Source: Duganella zoogloeoides
GTDB taxonomy: Bacteria; Pseudomonadota; Gammaproteobacteria; Burkholderiales; Burkholderiaceae_D
DNA length: 64,000 nucleotides
Assembly (NCBI RefSeq): GCF_034479515.1
Contig: NZ_CP140152.1
Location: 2,790,001 to 2,854,000 of the forward strand
Direction of reading: 5' to 3'
Part shown: piece after piece, positions 26,916 through 35,718 of the stretch
Position numbering within the stretch: position 1 is the first letter of the stretch
Layout: each line of letters starts with the position of its first letter
Program-made: the position numbers and the translations under genes
The notes under the pieces: generated by a model
Told to the model about the DNA's origin: nothing
What the model saw: the letters and a program-made list of their open reading frames with translations, nothing else
The model's database searches: none

Positions 26916-28466
26916 ATGGAATGGCTATTCGACCCAAACATTTGGGTCGGCTTGTTCGCACTTATCGTACTCGAAATCGTCCTCGGTATCGATAACCTGA
27001 TATTCATAGCAATTCTCGCGGACAAACTCGCGCCCGAGCAGCGCGACAAGGCAAGGCTGATCGGTTTGAGCCTGGCCATGATCATGCGCCTCGGCTTGCT
27101 GTCTGTCATGTCCTGGCTGGTCACCCTGACCGAGCCGCTATTCCACATCGCCTCGCAACCGTTCTCCGGCCGTGACCTGATCCTGCTGTTGGGCGGCCTG
27201 TTCCTGCTGTTCAAGGCTACTACCGAACTGCACGAGCGGGTCGAGGGCAAGGTCCACGTCCACACCGGCAACCGCGAATATGCGAGCTTCGGCGCGGTCG
27301 TGGCGCAGATCGTCGTGCTCGACGCCGTGTTCTCGCTCGACGCCGTGATCACGGCCGTTGGCATGGTCGAGCAACTGGGCGTAATGATGGCCGCCGTGGT
27401 GATTTCGATGGCCGTGATGGTGCTGGCGTCGAAGCCGCTGACGCGCTTCGTCAATGCGCACCCGACCGTGGTGGTGTTGTGCCTGAGCTTCCTGCTGATG
27501 GTGGGCTTGAGCCTGATCGCCGAAGGCCTGGGTTTCCACATCCCCAAAGGTTATCTGTACGCAGCGATTGGTTTCTCGGTCGTGATCGAGTTTCTCAACC
27601 AGCTGGCGCGCCGTAACTTCCTGCGCAAGGATGAACACATGCCGCTGCGCGACCGTACCGCCGACACCGTGCTGCGCTTGCTGGGGAGCAAGAAGCGCGC
27701 AACGGCCGGCGAAGAGCCGGAACAGACCAGCGACACCGTCGAACTGCCCGCGTTCGAGGAGCAGGAACGCAATATGGTCAGCGGCGTGCTGAGCCTGTCG
27801 CAACGTTCGATCCGTTCGGTGATGACCAACCGATCCGACATTTCGTGGATCGACCTGGACCAGGACAGCGCCACCATCCAGGGCCAGTTGCTGGAAACGC
27901 CGCACAGCTTCTTCCCGGTCAGCCGGGGCCAGCTCGACAACGTGGTAGGCATCGTGCGCGCCAAGGACCTGGTGGCCTGCCTGGCCGCCGGCCAGGAAAT
28001 CACCGATGAATACGTGCGCGCACCGATCATCATGCCCGAAGCCGGCGGCGTGCTGAAAGTGATGGAAACCCTCAAGCGTTCGCGCCAACTGGTGCTGATC
28101 GCCGACGAGTACGGCACCATCGTGGGCCTGGTCACGCCGATCGACATCCTGGAAGCGATCGCCGGCGAGTTCCCGGACGAGGACGAGCAGCCGGAAGTGC
28201 AAGTGGAAGGCCCGGGCCGCTGGCGCGTGGCCGGCAGCGCCGACCTGCACCACCTGCAGCAAGTACTGGAGACCGATGCGCTGGTCAGCGAGACCGACGA
28301 CTACGCGTCCCTGGGTGGCTTCATGCTGGAACAATTCGGCGCCTTGCCGGAGCTGGGCCAGGCCATCGAGGTCGATGGCTTGCGCTTCGAGGTGGCGGAG
28401 CTACTGGAGCGCAGGATTGCCACGGTGCTGATCAGCCGGGTCGAGCCGCAGGGCGATAACGTGTAA
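26916..28466 (+). CDS. TerC-CBS-CorC/HlyC membrane protein, YoaE-type
   Basis: This 516-residue protein combines three parts. Residues 1-235 hold about seven membrane helices of the TerC family ([14 protein letters not shown] and [18 protein letters not shown], with conserved Asp residues in helices). Residues 290-410 hold a CBS pair ([15 protein letters not shown] and [15 protein letters not shown]). The end is a CorC/HlyC-type transporter-associated domain. The layout equals E. coli YoaE/YegH. TerC-type proteins are linked to metal, often manganese, efflux or metalation of exported enzymes. The leader of 58 bp is too short to hold a manganese riboswitch. A strong palindromic terminator follows. 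Confidence 0.9.
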   Translation: MEWLFDPNIWVGLFALIVLEIVLGIDNLIFIAILADKLAPEQRDKARLIGLSLAMIMRLGLLSVMSWLVTLTEPLFHIASQPFSGRDLILLLGGLFLLFKATTELHERVEGKVHVHTGNREYASFGAVVAQIVVLDAVFSLDAVITAVGMVEQLGVMMAAVVISMAVMVLASKPLTRFVNAHPTVVVLCLSFLLMVGLSLIAEGLGFHIPKGYLYAAIGFSVVIEFLNQLARRNFLRKDEHMPLRDRTADTVLRLLGSKKRATAGEEPEQTSDTVELPAFEEQERNMVSGVLSLSQRSIRSVMTNRSDISWIDLDQDSATIQGQLLETPHSFFPVSRGQLDNVVGIVRAKDLVACLAAGQEITDEYVRAPIIMPEAGGVLKVMETLKRSRQLVLIADEYGTIVGLVTPIDILEAIAGEFPDEDEQPEVQVEGPGRWRVAGSADLHHLQQVLETDALVSETDDYASLGGFMLEQFGALPELGQAIEVDGLRFEVAELLERRIATVLISRVEPQGDNV

Positions 28467-28471
28467 AAAAA

Positions 28472-28491
28472 ATCCCCGCAGCTGCGGGGAT
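28472..28491. terminator. Bidirectional terminator between TerC and GH35 genes
   Basis: ATCCCCGCAG followed by CTGCGGGGAT is a perfect 20-bp palindrome lying between the convergent stops of the two genes. An A run on its left gives a U run for the leftward GH35 transcript, which fits an intrinsic terminator best in that direction. Confidence 0.8.
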
Positions 28492-28501
28492 CGCATACTT
28501 C

Positions 28502-31500
28502 TTACTTCGCCGGGGCGTTCGACCCCGGCATTATTTCCAGCTTCACTCCACCGCGTACCGTCCGCAAATTCACCAGTTTCACAGGCTCCAGTGCGTTGGC
28601 CGCTTTGCCGTCAGTGGTGACCGCCAGCGCGATGGTGTTCTGACCGTTGGGATTCAGAATGCCCGGCGGCAGCACGAACACCCGTTGCGGGCCGATGTGG
28701 GCGATGAATTGGCCCATATTCCAGCCATTCACAAAGATCAGCACGCGATTCTCGCGTTCCGAACGCGGCGTGGTCGTGTCGCCGAATGCCAGTCCCAGTT
28801 GCACATCGTGGTCTTTCGGCAGGTCGAGGTCGAACGACGTGCGCAACCAGTAGGTGCCGGCTGCCGGTGGTGCAGCGGTGGGCTTGGCGGCGGCCCAGCC
28901 GATTTTGCTGTCCTGCTGCTCCCACAGCGGGCGATACCAGCCTGCGCGCTCGCCGTACAGGCCGCCGTTGTTCATCGGACCGCGCACCACGTCGGCAATC
29001 TGCTCGCCGCCGAGGTTGCCCTGGATGCGCCAGGTAATCGGCACGCCGAAACGCTGGCCGCCACGCTTGGTCAGCGACGCGGCGATCAGGCCGCGTGCTT
29101 CGCGGTGGTAATCGTCGGCCATCAGGTTCCAGTTGTGCGAATTGTTACGCACCATGACTGCGATGACGTGTTCGCCCTTCGTCAATTTATCGCCGAGCGA
29201 CAGCTTGACGCTGTCGGTGGTCTCGGGGAACGAGCGGCCCACGTCCATCTCGTCCTGGCCGATGAACTTGCCATCGACCCACACCTGCACCATGCCCGCT
29301 CCGCCGGCGCCGTAGAACAGTTCCAGCTGGTTGGTTTTCGGGTCAACAATGTTGACGCGGCCGCGATACCAGACGTCGCCGTGGTGGAAGCCGTAGTCGC
29401 TCATCGCCAGCGTCGGCTGGCCACGCTCTGGCATGGTCCAGGTTTGCGCTGCCGAGGCGCGATTATCGACATGGGTCCACTTGCTGTCGTCGAAGCCGGG
29501 CTGGGCTTCCAGGCTGTCCATGCGGCGCGACCAGGGCAGGGTGGCCAGGTCGGGCAGCTTGACGGCGGCGGGACCGGCCAGGGTACCTGCCTTGATGCTG
29601 CCGTCCGGCTGCGGCGCCAGCGCCAGGTTGTCGCCATTGAAGCTGGCCGAGGTAAAGGCGGGGCCCCACACGGTCAGCTCGCTGGCGGCGGCGGTGTCGC
29701 CGGTCAGCGCCAGTTTGCCGTCGGCCAGGGTGGCGGTGCGCACCATGGCTGGCGTCAGCTGCAATACCGTGCCGGCAGGGGTGTTCTGGCTCCAGAACTG
29801 CAGGCTGTGCTTGTTATCGGCCAACAGCAGCAACAGCGGCGCCCGGCCACCGCCGGTGATGCGCACGCGCGCCAGGCCGTCGTGGGTATAGGTCAGCTTG
29901 AGGTCGCCCGTAGCGGCATCGAAACGCGCTGTCACCTGTCCGGCCAGCACTTCCACCTTCGGTTCGCCCTGGAAGCGCAGCACGGTTTCGCCGGCTTCGC
30001 CATCGCGGCCGTGCAGCAGCGCGATGTCGCGCTCGCCGTTGGCAAAGTGGGTCTGGATTTCGGAGGTCGAATACACCAGGTGCTGGCGTCCGAGCTTGTA
30101 GTTCGCCAGCAGCATCTTGGCATCCTGGCCGTTCAGGCGCAGCGGCACCTGGTACTTGCCGTCGGCGGTGGCCAGGTCGAACGTAAAGCTGTCGTCGGTG
30201 GTCAGGTCGGACGGGCTGTGCACGGCAAACAGCACGTGGGTGCCCAGGTCCGGGTTGATATTGTGATAGACCTTGGCTTTCGGCGACGAGGTGGCGATCT
30301 CCGGCCCCTTGTCCATCTTGACCAATGCCTGTTCGGCTGCCTGCACGAACATGCCTTGCTGCTTGAGCGACAGCGCCTTGGCACGCAAGCCGCGGTCTTC
30401 CGAGATCGGCGCGCCGTAATCGTACGACGTGTACACCACCGGACCGGCCAGCCAGCCCCACGACGTGCCGCCAAAAGTCATGTACACATTGTGGATGGTA
30501 ATGCGGTTGATCAGGTTAGTGCCATAGAACACGCGCTGGTAGCCGGTGCCCTGGCGTTCAGCCGTGCAATTATAGGTGCCGTTTGAACCCCAGTAATCGA
30601 ACCAGCCGCCGCCGAGTTCGGCCGCAAAGCCGGGCGTCTTCGGCGACGACAGCGAGCCGATCTTGGGCGAATTCTTGCCATAGATGCCCCAGTCGGGCGC
30701 CTTGTTGGGGCCGGCCGGGCTGGCAAACACGTTGCAGGTTCCGCCCGGGTAGCCGTCGAACGCGTACATGTCGGTGGGGCCGGGATTGGCCCATGGCGCG
30801 GTGGAGTTCTTTGGCGTCCAGTCCGGCAGGCGGCCGGCCGAGTTGTGGAAGAACGGCACGCTCAGGCCATCGGCGCGGGCTTTTTTGGCCAGGTGTTCCA
30901 TCTGGCGTACGTGCTTCGGCTCGACCTTGCCCAGTTCGTTTTCGAGCTGGTAGGCGATCACGTTGCCGCCGCCGGTGGTGGCCTGGTGGCGGGCGATGAT
31001 GGCGTTAATCTGCGTCATCCATTCATCGACGGCCGCCAGATACACAGGGTCGTCGGTGCGCGCTTCGGCGCGGTTGCGGAACATCCAGCCCGGGTAGCCG
31101 CCGCCGGTCAGTTCCGCATTCACGTACGGACCGGTGCGGGCGATCACGTACATGCCTTCTTCTTCGGCGATCTCGAGCGCGCGCTCGACATTGCGGACAT
31201 TGGAAAAATCGTACACGCCGGGCGCCGACGAGTGATAGCCCCAGTCGAAATAAAAGGCCACGCCATTGAAGCCCAGCGCCTTCATCTTCTGGATCACGTC
31301 GCGCCACAGCGACGGGTTGGGCAGGCGGAACGGGTGGATTTCACCGGACCACACCACGATGCGCTTGCCATCGACCAGCATCGAATGCTCGTCCCAGCTG
31401 ATTTTTTTCGGTTGGCCTTTCGTCTTGGTGGCGGCAGCGAACTGCTTGCCGTCTTCCGCCAGCACGGCAGTCTTGCCCAGCAGGCCGGACACGCCGCCCA

Positions 31501-32410
31501 GTTCCTGCTGCCTGGTCCAGGTGCGCAGGCCGTCACTGCTGTCGGCGTACCACAGCTTGCCCAGCACGGCGTCGGTAAAGTATGCGCGCCAGTGGCCGTT
31601 GGCCAGCTTGACCAGCGACTGGCCGCCTGCCGTGCGGCCCCAGCTCTCGCGGCCGCCGCGGGGGGCAACCGTCCATTGCCCGGCCAGCGTGGTGGAAGTG
31701 GCCAGCTCCAGCAACCCGGTTTGATCATCGCGCACCAGCGCGGCATAGCCGTCATCGGTCGCCACCACCACGGCATCGCTGGCGGCGGGCAGGCCGGCGA
31801 GCGTGACAGGCGCCGACCATTGCGACAGGTCGGCATTGGCCGTCAGCAGTTGCACAGTGCCGGTGCTGGAAGCGACCACGAGCTTGAGCGCGCCATCCTT
31901 GTCGCGCAGCCAGCGCGGGGTGCCGGCGATGCCGGGCAAGTCGCGCACGAACTGCCAGCGCTTCAAATCCCGCGAGCGCGTGAGGGCCAGCGCGCTGCCG
32001 GTGGCGTACACCACGTAATAATAGCCGTCGCTGTGCCGCACGATGGCCGGATCGCGCAGGGTGGCATTGCTGCTCTGCTGGTCGGGCTGGAACGCTTCCG
32101 AGGCCAGCGATGTGAAGGTCACGCCGTCGGTGGACGAAAACACGCTCAGCGCATTATTCGACGCCAGGTTGACACTGGTCAGCACGAACGCCTGGGCGTT
32201 GGCGGCCGCATTGTTGGCGCTGGCGGCAGAGGTGGCAGCATTGGCGGGGCGGTTGGCATCGGAAGCCTGGGGAATACCGAGTTCCTGCGCCATGCAGCTG
32301 AGCGCAAGCGACATGCCGCCAAGGGCGGTCAGGCCGGTATGGAGCAACTTGAGGCGGGGGCGGGAAGCGGGGGCGCGACGTCCGGAAAAGCGTGGTGGAA
32401 TAGTGAGCAT
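28502..32410 (-). CDS. Large secreted GH35 beta-galactosidase with N-terminal GH43-like propeller
   Basis: This 1302-residue protein has a signal peptide (GLTALGGMSLALSCMAQE). Residues about 75-330 form a GH43-like beta-propeller (LRDPAIVRHSDGYYYVVY with Asp120, then repeated D-x-W blades), and a GH35 TIM barrel runs from about 335 to 680. The barrel has the acid/base Glu492 in YQLENELGK and nucleophile Glu598 in AAELGGGWFDYWG, plus SGEIHPFR. The C-terminal ~600 residues are beta-sandwich domains including jelly-roll carbohydrate-binding folds (WYRGRVN, FINGWNMGQF-type). No GH43 acid residue (EGP) is evident in the propeller, so it may be a binding module. GH35 enzymes remove galactose from side chains of rhamnogalacturonan, which fits the divergent pectin operon. 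Confidence 0.88.
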   Translation of the reverse strand: MLTIPPRFSGRRAPASRPRLKLLHTGLTALGGMSLALSCMAQELGIPQASDANRPANAATSAASANNAAANAQAFVLTSVNLASNNALSVFSSTDGVTFTSLASEAFQPDQQSSNATLRDPAIVRHSDGYYYVVYATGSALALTRSRDLKRWQFVRDLPGIAGTPRWLRDKDGALKLVVASSTGTVQLLTANADLSQWSAPVTLAGLPAASDAVVVATDDGYAALVRDDQTGLLELATSTTLAGQWTVAPRGGRESWGRTAGGQSLVKLANGHWRAYFTDAVLGKLWYADSSDGLRTWTRQQELGGVSGLLGKTAVLAEDGKQFAAATKTKGQPKKISWDEHSMLVDGKRIVVWSGEIHPFRLPNPSLWRDVIQKMKALGFNGVAFYFDWGYHSSAPGVYDFSNVRNVERALEIAEEEGMYVIARTGPYVNAELTGGGYPGWMFRNRAEARTDDPVYLAAVDEWMTQINAIIARHQATTGGGNVIAYQLENELGKVEPKHVRQMEHLAKKARADGLSVPFFHNSAGRLPDWTPKNSTAPWANPGPTDMYAFDGYPGGTCNVFASPAGPNKAPDWGIYGKNSPKIGSLSSPKTPGFAAELGGGWFDYWGSNGTYNCTAERQGTGYQRVFYGTNLINRITIHNVYMTFGGTSWGWLAGPVVYTSYDYGAPISEDRGLRAKALSLKQQGMFVQAAEQALVKMDKGPEIATSSPKAKVYHNINPDLGTHVLFAVHSPSDLTTDDSFTFDLATADGKYQVPLRLNGQDAKMLLANYKLGRQHLVYSTSEIQTHFANGERDIALLHGRDGEAGETVLRFQGEPKVEVLAGQVTARFDAATGDLKLTYTHDGLARVRITGGGRAPLLLLLADNKHSLQFWSQNTPAGTVLQLTPAMVRTATLADGKLALTGDTAAASELTVWGPAFTSASFNGDNLALAPQPDGSIKAGTLAGPAAVKLPDLATLPWSRRMDSLEAQPGFDDSKWTHVDNRASAAQTWTMPERGQPTLAMSDYGFHHGDVWYRGRVNIVDPKTNQLELFYGAGGAGMVQVWVDGKFIGQDEMDVGRSFPETTDSVKLSLGDKLTKGEHVIAVMVRNNSHNWNLMADDYHREARGLIAASLTKRGGQRFGVPITWRIQGNLGGEQIADVVRGPMNNGGLYGERAGWYRPLWEQQDSKIGWAAAKPTAAPPAAGTYWLRTSFDLDLPKDHDVQLGLAFGDTTTPRSERENRVLIFVNGWNMGQFIAHIGPQRVFVLPPGILNPNGQNTIALAVTTDGKAANALEPVKLVNLRTVRGGVKLEIMPGSNAPAK

Positions 32411-32621
32411 GGACCCTGTATCTGATGGTTAAAGATTCCGAGCGCTCATGATAAATGGTTACAGAGGACGAAAAATCTGTCATCCGATCAATTCCTTGAG
32501 AGATTCGCCCCGTTTTGAGCGCAAGTCACTATCAAAGAGATAGCCGAAAATCCACGAAAAACGTATTTCCTTCGACCCCGAAAACGCCCGCCGTTGCCAA
32601 AAAACCCGCATGGAAACGCGC

Positions 32622-32640
32622 TTGGTTAATCGTTTTCCAA
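32622..32640. promoter_or_regulatory. Possible LacI-type operator
   Basis: TTGG and CCAA arms surround TTAATCGTTTT, with a central CG and A/T-rich flanks as in many LacI-family sites. The inner bases are only partly symmetric. No LacI regulator is encoded in the window. Confidence 0.3.
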
Positions 32641-32715
32641 TTTAGTGATGCATTTCCACAACATCGATGCAAAGACTAATGACCGATTGGGCAACTACGT
32701 GCATACTAAAAAAAC

Positions 32716-32746
32716 TGGTCCGACCAATTCTAAGATTGGTTTACCA
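32716..32746. promoter_or_regulatory. Tandem palindromes TGGTCCGACCA and TGGTTTACCA, candidate GntR-type operators
   Basis: Two palindromes with the half-site TGGT are centred about 20 bp apart, 50-80 bp before the TonB receptor start. A further ACCAAT half-site follows at about 32764. The pattern resembles TTGGT-ACCAA sites of hexuronate regulators of the GntR family such as ExuR/UxuR, which would suit galacturonate induction. The regulator itself is not in the window. Confidence 0.5.
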
Positions 32747-32797
32747 GAAGATTAAACCGATCCAACCAATTTATAAAATCCAGGACGGAGGAGACAC

Positions 32798-35713
32798 ATG
32801 CATCAATCCACCCCACCACTGCGTCGGGCGACGATGGCAGTTTGCATTTCTGTAGCACTGCTTCAAATGAGCGGCCAGGCCTATGCCCAGACCGCACCGG
32901 CCGAAGCCCCTGCACAGGAAGTTCAGGCAGTCGTCGTTACCGGTTCGCTGATCCGCCGTGTTGCGGATGAAGGCGCCACCCCGCTGACCACCATCAAGTC
33001 GGCCGAGATGGAAGCGCGCGGCCACACCGAACTGAAAGACCTGGTCCTCGAACAGCCGCAGTCGCTGTCGCTGGGCACCAATACCGGCGCCGCCGGTCCG
33101 GTGACCAATTTGCGCGGCCTGGGCCCGATGCGTACCCTGACCCTGCTCAACGGCCGCCGCCTGGCCAACGAGCCGCTGCAGGACCAGTACGTGTCGGTCA
33201 ACGTGATCCCGCGTATGGCGCTCGACCGCGTGGAAACCCTGTCCGGCGGCGCCGCATCGATCTACGGCGCCGACGCCATCGGCGGCGTGCAGAACTTCTG
33301 GACCAAGCGCGGTTACAAGGGCCTGACCCTGAAAGGCGAATTCGCCGCACCGCAAATGCACGGCGGCGGCACCACCAAGTCGTTCGGCGCCATCGGCGGC
33401 TTCGGCGACCTGGGCAAGGACGGTTTCAATGCGTACTTCGCCATCGACCACCAGGAGAAATCGGCGCTGATGCAGGGCGATCGTCCCGAACAGCACGACC
33501 CGGACACCCTGCGTTCCCTGGGCCTGGGCCTGCTGCCGGAAGGCCGCAACTCGAACCCGCTGGCCAACTTCGGTTTCACCCGCGCCTCGAACTCGAACTA
33601 CAATCCAAACTACGCCACCGGCTGTAATTCGCCGGCCTCGCTGCCAACCCTGGGGGCGCAAAGTACCGCCGCCACCCCGACCTATGCGCCTGGTTGCTAC
33701 CGCAATCCGCTGTACTTCAACGCGGTCACCGACGGCAGCAAAATCACCACCATGTCCGGTCGCCTGAGCTTCAACCTGTCCGGCGGTCACAAGATCGACA
33801 TGGACGTGCTGAACTCCGAGTTCACGGTACAGAAATTCCGTGGCATGCAGACCCCGGCCGCGACCAATCCGTTCACCACCTACTCGATGCCATCGACCAG
33901 CCGCTTCTACCCGGGCAACGGCATCACTCCGGCGGTGCGCGTAGTGGGCACCAATGGCGCGACCAGCACGCCAACCATGTACATCGACGCGACCAAGACC
34001 CCTGGCACGCCGGTCAACCTGAACATGGCCAACCGTCCGATCTACTTCCAGTGGGGGCCGGCGGAACTCGGTTCGGCCTACCGCAACGACAAGCAGACCA
34101 ACAAGCGCCTGGTGCTCACCGCCGAAGGCGAAGTGCTGGGCTGGGACTACCGCGCGGGCGCCAACTACGGCGTGGCAGAGCGTAACACCATGGTCGGCGA
34201 CGGCTACATCCTGTACTCGAAAGCGCAGGACGGCATCAACCGCGGCATCCTCAACCCGTTCGGACCGCAGGACGAAGCCGGCACCGCTTACCTGAAGAGC
34301 ATCGTCGCCAAGGATTACACGTACCGCCTGAACAAGGCCTACAACAAGAGCATCGACCTGACCCTGTCCAAGGGACTGTTCAAGCTCGGTGGCGGCGACC
34401 TGACGCTGGCCGTTTCCGGCGAGCTGCGTGAAGACAGCGCCCGCACGTTCAATGCGCCGCTCGACTACGTGTACAAGAAGGCCGACGGCAGCTACAACAT
34501 CGATGCGGCCGGCAATGTGCTGCAAAGCGACCTGGTCGGCGAGCTGCCGCAAGGCGTGGCCAAAAAACTCAAGCGCAAGATCTCGTCGATCCTGGCCGAA
34601 GTCGATGCGCCGATCACCGACACGTTCCTGCTGAACGCCGCCGTGCGCGCAGACAAGTACGACGATCTCGATCAGACTACGGTCAATCCGAAACTGGCCG
34701 CGCGCTGGCAGCCATATCAGCCGCTGGTACTGCGTGGTTCGGTATCGACCGGTTTCCGGGCGCCGTCGATCATGGACATCCAGAACCCGACCGCCGAAGT
34801 GCGTACCCAGCAGATGGACGATCCGGTCCTGTGCCCGAGCGCGCAACCAACCGTGGCCGGCAGCGGCACACCGGTGGCCGGCCGTACTCGCGACCAGGTG
34901 TGCGACGTATTGACCAGCTACTGGACCAAGTCGCCGAACAACAGCTTCCTGAAACCGGAAAAATCGCGCGGCTTCTCGTACGGCTTCGCACTGGAGCCGA
35001 TCAAGAACCTGTCCATCACGGTCGATTACTGGGGCCTGAAAATGCGTGACGTGCTGGGCGCCGTGTCAATCGCGGAAATCCAGCAAAATCCGGGCAAATA
35101 CAGCGACCAGATCATCCGTGGCGCCGACGGCCTGATCGACCATATCGTCGCCAGCCAGGCCAACCGTGGCATGGCCCGCATCCGCGGCGCCGACCTGTCG
35201 GCCAACTACCGCTTCCCGAAAACCCAGGTTGGTACGTTCGACGCCAAGCTCGATGGCACCTGGTACCAGAAGAACGAGTTCCAGGGCGAGAAAGACGGCG
35301 TCTGGCTGCAAAACGTGGGCGTGATCACCAACGATGGCCGTTACGGCAGCGCTGGTCCTAACGCCGGCCTGGCAGGCCTGCCGCAGATCAATCCACGCTG
35401 GAAGCACACGGCGTCGATCGGCTGGGGCTACGGCGACTTCCGCACCACGCTGTCGCACCGCTATAACACCAGCGTGCGCGACCTGACGCCACGTACCGGT
35501 TCGACCCTGACCAAGGTCGATGCGTACAGCCAGTTCAACATGAACGTGCGCTACACCGGTATTCCAAAAGCGACCGTCACCTTCGGTGTGAACAACATCA
35601 CCAAGGAATTCCCGCCACTGACCGCCAACAGCACCTATAGCGGCGGCTACGTGACGAGTATGGCGGACATGCTGGGCCGTGTTTACCGCCTGTCGGTGGA
35701 ATACAAGTTCTAA
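32798..35713 (+). CDS. TonB-dependent receptor of the pectin operon
   Basis: This 971-residue outer-membrane receptor has a signal peptide (MAVCISVALLQMSGQAYAQ, residues 13-31) and a TonB-box-like VQAVVVTGS. The plug includes ELKDLVLEQPQS, NLRGLGPMRTLTLLNGRR and the SGGAASIYGADAIGG motif. A long beta-barrel ends in RVYRLSVEYKF with the terminal Phe expected for barrel insertion. A single strong ribosome-binding site precedes it, and it leads the operon with GH28, apiosidase-like and PL10 genes at gaps of 2-11 bp. The cargo is therefore inferred to be pectin oligosaccharides. Confidence 0.93.
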   Translation: MHQSTPPLRRATMAVCISVALLQMSGQAYAQTAPAEAPAQEVQAVVVTGSLIRRVADEGATPLTTIKSAEMEARGHTELKDLVLEQPQSLSLGTNTGAAGPVTNLRGLGPMRTLTLLNGRRLANEPLQDQYVSVNVIPRMALDRVETLSGGAASIYGADAIGGVQNFWTKRGYKGLTLKGEFAAPQMHGGGTTKSFGAIGGFGDLGKDGFNAYFAIDHQEKSALMQGDRPEQHDPDTLRSLGLGLLPEGRNSNPLANFGFTRASNSNYNPNYATGCNSPASLPTLGAQSTAATPTYAPGCYRNPLYFNAVTDGSKITTMSGRLSFNLSGGHKIDMDVLNSEFTVQKFRGMQTPAATNPFTTYSMPSTSRFYPGNGITPAVRVVGTNGATSTPTMYIDATKTPGTPVNLNMANRPIYFQWGPAELGSAYRNDKQTNKRLVLTAEGEVLGWDYRAGANYGVAERNTMVGDGYILYSKAQDGINRGILNPFGPQDEAGTAYLKSIVAKDYTYRLNKAYNKSIDLTLSKGLFKLGGGDLTLAVSGELREDSARTFNAPLDYVYKKADGSYNIDAAGNVLQSDLVGELPQGVAKKLKRKISSILAEVDAPITDTFLLNAAVRADKYDDLDQTTVNPKLAARWQPYQPLVLRGSVSTGFRAPSIMDIQNPTAEVRTQQMDDPVLCPSAQPTVAGSGTPVAGRTRDQVCDVLTSYWTKSPNNSFLKPEKSRGFSYGFALEPIKNLSITVDYWGLKMRDVLGAVSIAEIQQNPGKYSDQIIRGADGLIDHIVASQANRGMARIRGADLSANYRFPKTQVGTFDAKLDGTWYQKNEFQGEKDGVWLQNVGVITNDGRYGSAGPNAGLAGLPQINPRWKHTASIGWGYGDFRTTLSHRYNTSVRDLTPRTGSTLTKVDAYSQFNMNVRYTGIPKATVTFGVNNITKEFPPLTANSTYSGGYVTSMADMLGRVYRLSVEYKF

Positions 35714-35718
35714 GTCAT

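Larger units (their letters stand above)
32411..32797. other. Divergent regulatory region between GH35 gene and pectin operon
   Basis: This 387-bp non-coding region serves both the leftward GH35 gene and the rightward TonB receptor operon. It is AT-rich relative to its surroundings. It holds a candidate LacI-type site in the middle and a cluster of TGGT/ACCA palindromes close to the receptor gene. The receptor start is preceded by a strong GGAGGAG. No coding sequence is supported here. Confidence 0.7.

Noticed and set aside
28685..32425. Long plus-strand open frames opposite the GH35 gene.
   Set aside because: They lack ribosome-binding sites and recognisable motifs. The minus strand has both GH35 catalytic glutamates in context.
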